A DNA stretch of 64,000 bases from Zeugodacus cucurbitae (Eukaryota > Arthropoda > Insecta > Diptera > Tephritidae), in assembly GCF_028554725.1 (NCBI RefSeq), contig NC_071668.1:15855501-15919500 (forward strand), in the 5' to 3' direction. Positions 57,195-64,000 of the stretch are shown piece after piece (position 1 is the stretch's first letter; every line of letters begins with the position of its first letter). Made by a program: the position numbers and the translations under genes. The notes beneath the pieces were generated by a model. It was given only the letters and a program-made list of their open reading frames with translations, was not told the origin of the DNA and did no database searches.

Positions 57195-57332
57195 GAATTC
57201 TGAAACGAAGAGCATTCACGGCTGGTATTTATACCAAAATCACTTTTCACCGAATATTCCGGATGCTCTTTCTCGAAATTTCCACAGCAATCTACTAGTT
57301 GGGTGGAAATTTCTATGCGCATTGTCGCTCTC
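57195..57332 (-). promoter_or_regulatory. Heat-shock promoter of hsp70 copy 6
   Basis: On the minus strand: GAGAG (57328-57332), HSE dimers at 57306-57313, 57275-57282 and 57252-57259, TATAAATA at 57226-57233, start region at 57195-57203. It shares the CACTTTTCACC variant with copy 3. Confidence 0.87.
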
Positions 57333-58196
57333 GCATGCTCTGCATTAATATTATTATCAATTCTACATACAAACACAGGTATTTTGACTTTGTAGCCGGC
57401 AATTTAAGTATGAGAGAATCACAACAATAACTCTCTTCTCCCACAGCTGTTTAATGTCGCACAGTGGGGTTTATCAATTAATATGGTAAAACTATTATAG
57501 TTAAAATAAATAACTTTTTTACTAAAACTAAATAATAACGGTTTGTCATTAAAACATATTGGTTATACCAATCCAAACGAGCTGAGATAATTCATCAGAA
57601 AATTTAAAAAGCTGATAAATTTATCGTGATAAATAAATGAATGATAAGAATAAGAAATTTATTTAATAGGATAGCGATTACAATAAAAAAATAATTTAAA
57701 ATAACTGTAAGGATTTTGATCAGCTTGTAAATTATATTTTTAATGAGTTCATTTTACTATTACATAGGAAACCTACGAAGAACTTGAAGAAAAGCTAATT
57801 TAAAATAATTGTTGGAAATATTTGTTCAACCAGACATCTATGTATGTATCTGTTATATACTAGGGAGAAAGTAGTATATTGCACAGAAATATGACACTGT
57901 GCTTATTTGTTTGTTACGAAAAGGAATCAAAATAAAAGAAATGATACAAAATACTCTTAAATATTATTCTAGAAATTTTTATATTATATGTATTTAGAAA
58001 TGGACATTTTCATATACATATAAGAGGGATGATAGCTCAAAAATACTCAAAAAGTTGTAGATACTTTTAACGAATTAAATGCATGGTTTTGTATAGTGAA
58101 GACAAAGTCTCTAGAGCTTTGAGTTCTCTTTGAAGAGTACATACTCTTTTCATAACATATTGCGTATATAAAGGTGCATCGCACACATTTTCTGAT
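57333..58196. other. Upstream spacer of copy 6, no gene
   Basis: Counterpart of 27949-28812. Confidence 0.5.
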
Positions 58197-58448
58197 ACAT
58201 ATGTATATAATACTATGCCGACATCTGTTAGATTCTAGAACATTTAGGTATATATGTAACATACATATGTAGGTTAAATGTAAATATGTATGTATAGACG
58301 TATTGTTATTTGCTGGGGCAAAAGAAAATTAACGTTCTAGAAATTTCTGCAATTTAACGATCATTATTTGGAAATAAAATAATAAAATATTAAAAATGAA
58401 TATTATACACAAATAAGAAATTCTTGTATGGCCTATGGCCTAAGTTTA

Positions 58449-58945
58449 AGGGAGGGGTAGGGTTTCAGCGTAAAAAAATCACTTTTTTGTGATTTTTTAT
58501 CTCAAATATCGATTAAGCAATTTTATTCAAACCTTCTATACATTATTGAGCATAGTTTTGACTATGTTCTGTAAATTTTTCATGCAAAAATATTAAACCA
58601 TTAGCCCGTGACAGAGCTTCCCCTAGGACGTCTTGAGAAAAAAGTGAATCAATTTAGCGGTGTTCACTGTAACTCGGGCGGAAATTATCCGAAAATGAAA
58701 AACCATAAAAATTTAGTTAAATTTTAAACAAATCTTCCACCCAACGTTCTCTGATTATTATTTTTTTATTTAAAAATTTTTGGCGGCCATCTAAAGTGTG
58801 AACGTTTATTTTCGACTAAAAATGTTAAAAAATTGTTACTAAACGTAGGGGGGAGGTATTTTATATGAAGAAAATGTGTTCAAAGTTTGAAATGAATCGG
58901 TCGAGTAGTTTTCAAATGGCGGTGAACACGGACTTCAAAAAAGTA
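58449..58945. mobile_element. GGGGTA-type MITE, spacer C' copy, right end deleted
   Basis: Same truncation and same internal 33-bp loss as at 29065-29561. Confidence 0.7.
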
Positions 58946-59201
58946 GCCCTATAGGAATTATAGGAGGAGCCCACTCAGCTAATATCAAAAATAGGAAAAT
59001 GGGGTTGGTGATCGCTCCCAAACGTCAACCTTACCTTCGAGCGGTACCCGCTATTCTTTACGAACGAGGCTCTGACGACCGAATAGAGGCGGTATAACTT
59101 TAGCACCAACGAATCACCTAATAATCTTAAATCCTTTGATTACCGAAACCGAAAAAATTTTGGATCAGTAATTGATATCCATACGTAATCTTATATCCAA
59201 A

Positions 59202-59537
59202 AGTCCCGCTACCTTCGGCATGTTGGATAAAGTCTGGAGATCGACGCATACATATGTATAGGTATCCAGACGTATGAAGCTAAAAGTAATCGATTCAAGC
59301 GTGAAATTTATTGTCTTATATGGCTATGAGACGTGGAATATTGCAGTGATTGTCTTGCAAACGCTACCATCTTTTATCAATCGATGTCTTCGAAAGATTA
59401 TGTGGATATTCTGGTCCAACGTTATTAGCAACACAGGCCTGTGGCCCGTAACAAAACAACTACCGATCCATATCGAAATTCGACGTCGTAAATGGAAGAG
59501 GATCGGCAACACTTTGCGAAAACCTCACACCGGTACT
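59202..59537 (+). pseudogene. LINE reverse-transcriptase relic, spacer C' copy
   Basis: Counterpart of 29818-30153, with TGG at the position that is TGA in A and B. Confidence 0.66.
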
Positions 59538-60199
59538 AATAGAAAAGTCGAAGCAGACGCATATAAAGCGGTTATTCTTGGAGGGAAATTCAAATTATAT
59601 AAGATTAATTATAATTTGTTTATTGAGGCCCTATGTGTAAAGCGTCTTCATATTTTTTGGAATCAACTCACTTTTTTTCAGATACATACATATGTATGTG
59701 TACAAATTGTCTGATATATGCAATATAAAGTGAAATGGAGGTTTGGAAAAACTCTTATTCGGTAAATGAGAATAGGAGGAGTATTTCTGGATCAGGCTAT
59801 GCGAGGACTTTTATAATTATAATTTGAGTCAAATTGGTTGAGCAGTATTAACCTAAAAGTAGGCTATAAGACGCGTCTCATTTCTGATATGAGTTAGATA
59901 TAACGCTCCTGTATCATCCTTGTAGCTAAATTACACCTTCAAGTCCTAATTATTTACAATCAAAAGCTGTACTGAAATATGACTACACCTATTAAAGGAC
60001 AGGTCTCCACAAACCAAACCATATGCAAAACTCTTTCAAGTACCAAGGAACACTCGTACCAATTTTTTTCAGATTCTGAGTTCTCAAGTTATCACTTTCA
60101 TGGCAGACGGACGAACAGTTGGAAATCGCGTAATCAATTCGTGTCGTCAGTCAACAGATGTCTGTTTTTTTATTATGTTAAAAGTTTATTATAATATAA

Positions 60200-61070
60200 C
60201 AAGTAAGGAAGGGTTAAGTTCGGGTGTAACCGAACATTTTATACTCTCGCAATTTATTTATTTAACTTTATTTATATTATATAATACACATTTTGACCCA
60301 CATATTCGTCATATATATTGTATAAAGTCCATTGAAAGTTGGAAACCATAATATTAGGTTAGAAGCACCAAGGTCCTCGTGTTCGATATATGGGGCCATA
60401 AAAATCTATGGTCCGATTGCGGCAAAGTTCTGCACCGATATCTTCACTAGTGCTTACTTTATATATATATTGTAAAGTAAACGAATCAGATCGTCTAATT
60501 TTAAACCTAACTTTTGTATGGGAGGTGGGCGTGGTTATAATCCGATTTCTTTCATTTTAGGACTGCATTAGGAAGTGGCTAAAAAAACGACTGCAGAAAG
60601 TTTGGTTTATATAGCTCTATTGGTTTGCGAGATATGTAGGGGGCGGGACCACGCCCACTTCCCCAAAAAAATTACATCCAAATATGCCCCTTCATAGTGC
60701 GATCCTTCATACCAAATTTAATTTCCATAGCTTTATTTATGGCTTAGTTATGGCACTTTTTGTGTTTTCGGTTTTCGCCATTTTGTGGGCGTGGCAGTGG
60801 TCCGATTTTGCTCATTTTCGAAAGCAATCTTCCCATGGTGCCAAGAAATAAGTGTGCCAAGTTTCATCAAGATATCTTAATTTTTCTCAAGTTACAGCTT
60901 GCGCAGACGGACGGACGGACAGACAGACATTCGGATTTGCACTCTACTCTTCATCCTGATCACTTTGGTATATATAACCCTATATCCAACTCGTTTAGTT
61001 TTGAGTGTTACAAACAACCGTTATGTGAACAAAACTATAATACTCTCTTTAGCAACTTTTGTTGCGAGAG
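60200..61070. mobile_element. Hairpin-ended dispersed repeat, spacer C' copy (871 bp)
   Basis: Counterpart of 30816-31701 with TATAA at 60195-60199 and 61071-61075. It has a single GGGGGCGGGACCACGCCC where the first copy has a 14-bp duplication, and several substitutions (for example GCGCAGACGG for GCACAGACGG). Confidence 0.72.
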
Positions 61071-61075
61071 TATAA

Positions 61076-61491
61076 AAATATGCAAAATACTCCAGCAAAA
61101 GTTTCTTGTTATTAGAAAATTTAAGCAAATATGAACAAACTGATCATCTGACAGAGGTTTACAATTGTAGGAAGATAAAAAAGATTTTCGAAAGAGTGAA
61201 ATTTTGATCAAACAACACTTCAGAATCACCCCCGAATTTACCACAGCTCAAAGTGATTGAAATTAACACGTGCTTTATTCTGGGATACAACACTAAACAA
61301 CAAAGGAGTTGGAAAAGCCGGAGACTCAATCATAAGTTTTATACCAACCAAATGTGGAAAGAGACCGAGCCAACTCACAGGGTAATAAGAATAATGGACT
61401 AATTCTTGTACTCCAGCTAGTTATGAAAAACAAAGCTGTGATACACTAAAGAAATAATTAAATATTTGGAGATGGGGACATTACAATACAT
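61076..61491. other. Shared spacer segment in C', no gene
   Basis: Counterpart of 31707-32120 with small changes, such as two extra bases in ATCACCCCCGAATTT near 61225. Confidence 0.5.
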
Positions 61492-62638
61492 GGGTGATTC
61501 TACGATAAGATGTAACTTGTGCGGCAATCAGCATAAAGTATTGTTTTTGTCCTTTATGTTGCTATTTTTTTAAATGAATCACATCATATTAATGCAATTA
61601 AAACAAAAATTCCTTTCAAAGTCTAAAAAAGTCCTTCCCCTGGCTTGTCCCATTGCTACTTTTCATATAACTTTTGGACAATACATATATTTTTTGTATG
61701 AGATGCTAAACCTAAACTAAGTTCAATCGGAAGTAAAATAATTGAAATTAAGTATTGTTAAATAAAAAAAAATATATATATTGTTTATTTAACATAATTT
61801 TTAAAATTAACTTCTGTACCACTTCTCTTATGTATCTACCCTGACAAATTTTGTTCCGCTTGTACGACATCAATTTAAAGACGGTCGCATTGAAAAAAGT
61901 GCTCAAGAGCATATATCAGCTTGAAGTTAATAATACTAATCGCGAAATCGTTTTGAACGCTGTAGTTCTGTAGTTTTTTAGTTATTGTTTTTGAAGCCTT
62001 AAATATAGTACACTATCGTCTTAAAATTCCGTTTACCGCAATCATTTCCTTCCCTAAAAAAAAATTGCTAAATAAAACGCATTCGGCTTCTAAAGCAGAC
62101 TACTGCCTTAATAGCGTTCTCAAATATATTCGCCTATAATCGCTTAAGCGGTGCATACGCCAAATATATATATGCATGTATATATAAATAATATCAGGTT
62201 GGCCAGACTCTCCCCATGCCAAATCTTCCTTTAAAAGGGCAGAGGAAGAAGTAATACTTTAAAAAGTCAGTAAATGTTTTTGAGATAGCTTAAGATTTTA
62301 TATTTAATATTTGTTTCGTTTATTTAGGATAGAGAGTGAATTTATTGATTTATTACATTAATTTTATGGTTTATTCATCTAGGAAAGAGAGTATCTTAAA
62401 TTTCTAATACTATTTTAAATTTATTTTTGGCATTTGCTAAAATAATTATCTACCGTAAACCTTATGTCTCTCCCCTGGACGAAGTATTTACCCTGGCCGT
62501 CGAAAAAGAAAAAAAATAAAATATTTATAAACTAAACTGCCCTTAAGTGAAAAGGTAAATAAAAGGGACAAAAATCAAACAAGTTTCTCTTTGGCCGTTT
62601 TCTCTATGCAATTGAAACCTCTTATTGTAGAATCACTT
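61492..62638. mobile_element. GGTGATTCTAC-ended element, spacer C' copy
   Basis: Counterpart of 32121-33267, same length, with scattered substitutions, including one in the right terminal repeat (ATCACTT for ATCACCT). Confidence 0.6.
62128..62183 (+). mobile_element. RTE 3'-end stump, spacer C' copy
   Basis: Counterpart of 32757-32812; the TA-rich tail differs by one base (ATGCATG for ATGTATG). Confidence 0.68.
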
Positions 62639-63210
62639 ATCACATAACAAATAAATCACTTTCGAAATTGAATTATCGAAAAAGTAAGTTGAATAAGTGG
62701 ATAAAATTGTATTTCATTCGCTCGGCTAAGTCTAATATAATAAATGATATTAAATATAGGCCCAATTAAGAAAATCCATAAAAATAAACAAATTTTTTCC
62801 TTGCTGAAATTGGTCAAGCTCAAATAATTTTATTATAAATCGATTTAGAGCTTATGAGGATAGGTGGATTTGAAACAAGGGTATTTATATAATTCTTTTT
62901 ATATATATTTAACATATTATAGTGTTTAAAAAGACACAAAAGTAATATTTTCCAAATTTTGAAACCCACCCAACTCCTTAAAATCTCTTTATGCTATCTA
63001 ATCAAATAAATTCTTTTAGTTATTGAAACAAATTTTTTTTATATAAATAATTTGTTCATTTTCTATATTTTCAGTCTTTTTTGATTTTACATGTTATTTT
63101 CTTTACAAACTAATTTAAATTGTTAAATCTTAAAAATTTAGGTAACAACTCACGACTATGATACTGAAATTTTACATTAATGTAGAGATCTATTTCTATA
63201 ATAAATTAGT
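62639..63210. other. Spacer and 3' untranslated flank of hsp70 copy 7
   Basis: Counterpart of 33268-33839, again without the CAGGG-ended element, with a few substitutions. Confidence 0.55.
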
Positions 63211-64000
63211 TTAATCTACTTCTTCAACAGTGGGTCCAGTATGTCCACCATTGAATCCGCCCGCTTGTTGACCACAAGACGCTCCTTGTGCACCACCGCT
63301 ATGCAGTTTTGTCATGAGTGGTGTACAAAGTTTGGTGAGTGTGTTCATTTTGTCCTCGTACTCTTCTTTGTCGGCCAACGTGTTGGCATCCAGCCACTTG
63401 ATGGTGTCATCACAAGCCTTCAACGCTTCACTCTTCTCCTGAGCACTCAATTTATCACCAGCACCGTCCAACGCTTGCTTCACGCCAAACACATAACTCT
63501 CCAAGTTATTTCTTGCCGCGATCTTATTGCGTTGTCGTTCATCTTCTTCGGCATAACGTTCCGCCTCGTTCACCATACGATCGATTTCGGATTGTGAAAG
63601 ACGTCCTTTGTCGTTCTTGATGGTGATGTTCTTGGCATTGCCTGAACTCATTTCCTTCGCTGTTACGTTCAGAATACCATTGGCGTCCAGATCAAAGGTT
63701 ACCTCAATCTGTGGCACTCCACGTGGTGCAGGCGGTATGCCGGACAAGTCGAAGGTACCCAGACGATTGTTATCCTTGGTCATCACACGTTCACCCTCGT
63801 ACACTTGGATTGTGACACCAGGTTGGTTGTCGGAGTATGTTGAGAATGTCTGAGTTTGTTTGCATGGAATTCGGCAATTTCGTTCAATGATCTTCGTCAT
63901 AACACCACCAGCCGTTTCGATACCCAAAGACAATGGTGCTACGTCGACCAACAGCACATCCTGAATTTCACTGCTCTTGTCACCACTTAGGATAGCAGCT
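63211..64000 (-). CDS. hsp70: Heat shock protein 70, copy 7 (partial, cut by window edge)
   Basis: Encodes roughly residues 375-636: the end of the ATPase domain, the linker, the substrate-binding domain, the lid and EEVD. The N-terminal part and promoter lie beyond 64000. It has T581 like copy 4. The stretch 63733-63799 matches copies 2 and 5 at six places, while both sides match copy 4, which points to a short conversion tract. No stop or frameshift in the visible part. Confidence 0.95.
   Translation of the reverse strand, partial: AAILSGDKSSEIQDVLLVDVAPLSLGIETAGGVMTKIIERNCRIPCKQTQTFSTYSDNQPGVTIQVYEGERVMTKDNNRLGTFDLSGIPPAPRGVPQIEVTFDLDANGILNVTAKEMSSGNAKNITIKNDKGRLSQSEIDRMVNEAERYAEEDERQRNKIAARNNLESYVFGVKQALDGAGDKLSAQEKSEALKACDDTIKWLDANTLADKEEYEDKMNTLTKLCTPLMTKLHSGGAQGASCGQQAGGFNGGHTGPTVEEVD

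Larger units (their letters stand above)
58197..60199. other. Shared intergenic block in spacer C'
   Basis: Counterpart of 28813-30815. From about 58800 on, differences from the first block become visible (AACGTTTATT for AACCGTTATT, CAAAAAAGTAG for CAAAACAGTAG, GAATCACC for GAAACACC, TGTGTAAAGCG for TGTGTGAAGCG), so the near-identity of the two blocks ends here. Confidence 0.58.
33840..63210. repeat. 29.38-kb supra-unit, second copy (spacers A', B', C')
   Basis: Contains hsp70 copies 4-6. Offsets from the first copy shift in steps that can be placed: +2 at a T-run in the upstream region of copy 4 (about 36230), +1 at a T-run near 51862, -3 in the transposase relic near 53120, then -14 and smaller changes in C', where a 14-bp GGGGGCGGGACCAC duplication is missing. 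The right boundary is set by the stop codon of copy 7. Confidence 0.88.

Overview
The window looks like an AT-rich nuclear region of a cyclorrhaphan (higher) fly. Seven intronless genes encode the stress-inducible cytosolic Hsp70 chaperone (636 aa, ending in EEVD). Their promoters have the fly layout of GAGA sites, heat-shock elements (HSEs), TATA box and a start region resembling Drosophila hsp70. The spacers are full of dipteran-type transposon relics. A tephritid fruit fly is my best guess, but this is inference; no species marker is visible.

Layout. The left 4.4 kb is unique: AT-rich DNA, two abutting hairpin-ended repeats, and a tract rich in TGACCT. Then come hsp70 copies 1-7, all on the minus strand, at 4456, 15855, 25738, 33840, 45241, 55122 and 63211; the last is cut by the window edge. 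They are separated by three kinds of spacer in the order A, B, C, A', B', C'. All spacers share an upstream block (AT-rich DNA, a TTA-flanked MITE and a reverse-transcriptase relic) and then differ by what inserted. A has an RTE retrotransposon with a 10-bp target duplication, a local tandem duplication, and a CAGGG-ended element with a Tigger-like MITE inside. B has a foldback element and the CAGGG-ended element, which here holds the MITE plus a 2.85-kb CACTG-ended DNA transposon with a broken transposase. C has a hairpin-ended repeat and a 1.15-kb TIR element containing an RTE 3' stump.

Higher order. The A-B-C set with its three genes repeats with a period of about 29.38 kb. By eye, about 7.0-29.4 kb and 36.4-58.8 kb are almost identical: the few differences I saw include a one-base T-run change and a 3-bp net deletion. 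The ends of the period differ visibly more. This is either a very recent unequal-crossover duplication or an assembly artefact such as haplotype stitching; sequence alone cannot decide.

How it works together. The seven Hsp70 proteins are nearly identical, with a handful of substitutions. Copies 4 and 7 show patchwork matches to other copies, which suggests gene conversion. Promoter-proximal DNA is free of insertions in all six visible promoters, while the distal spacers took up many elements. Shared and private insertions, with empty sites in sister spacers, give a relative order of events. Apart from hsp70 I recognise no intact host gene.
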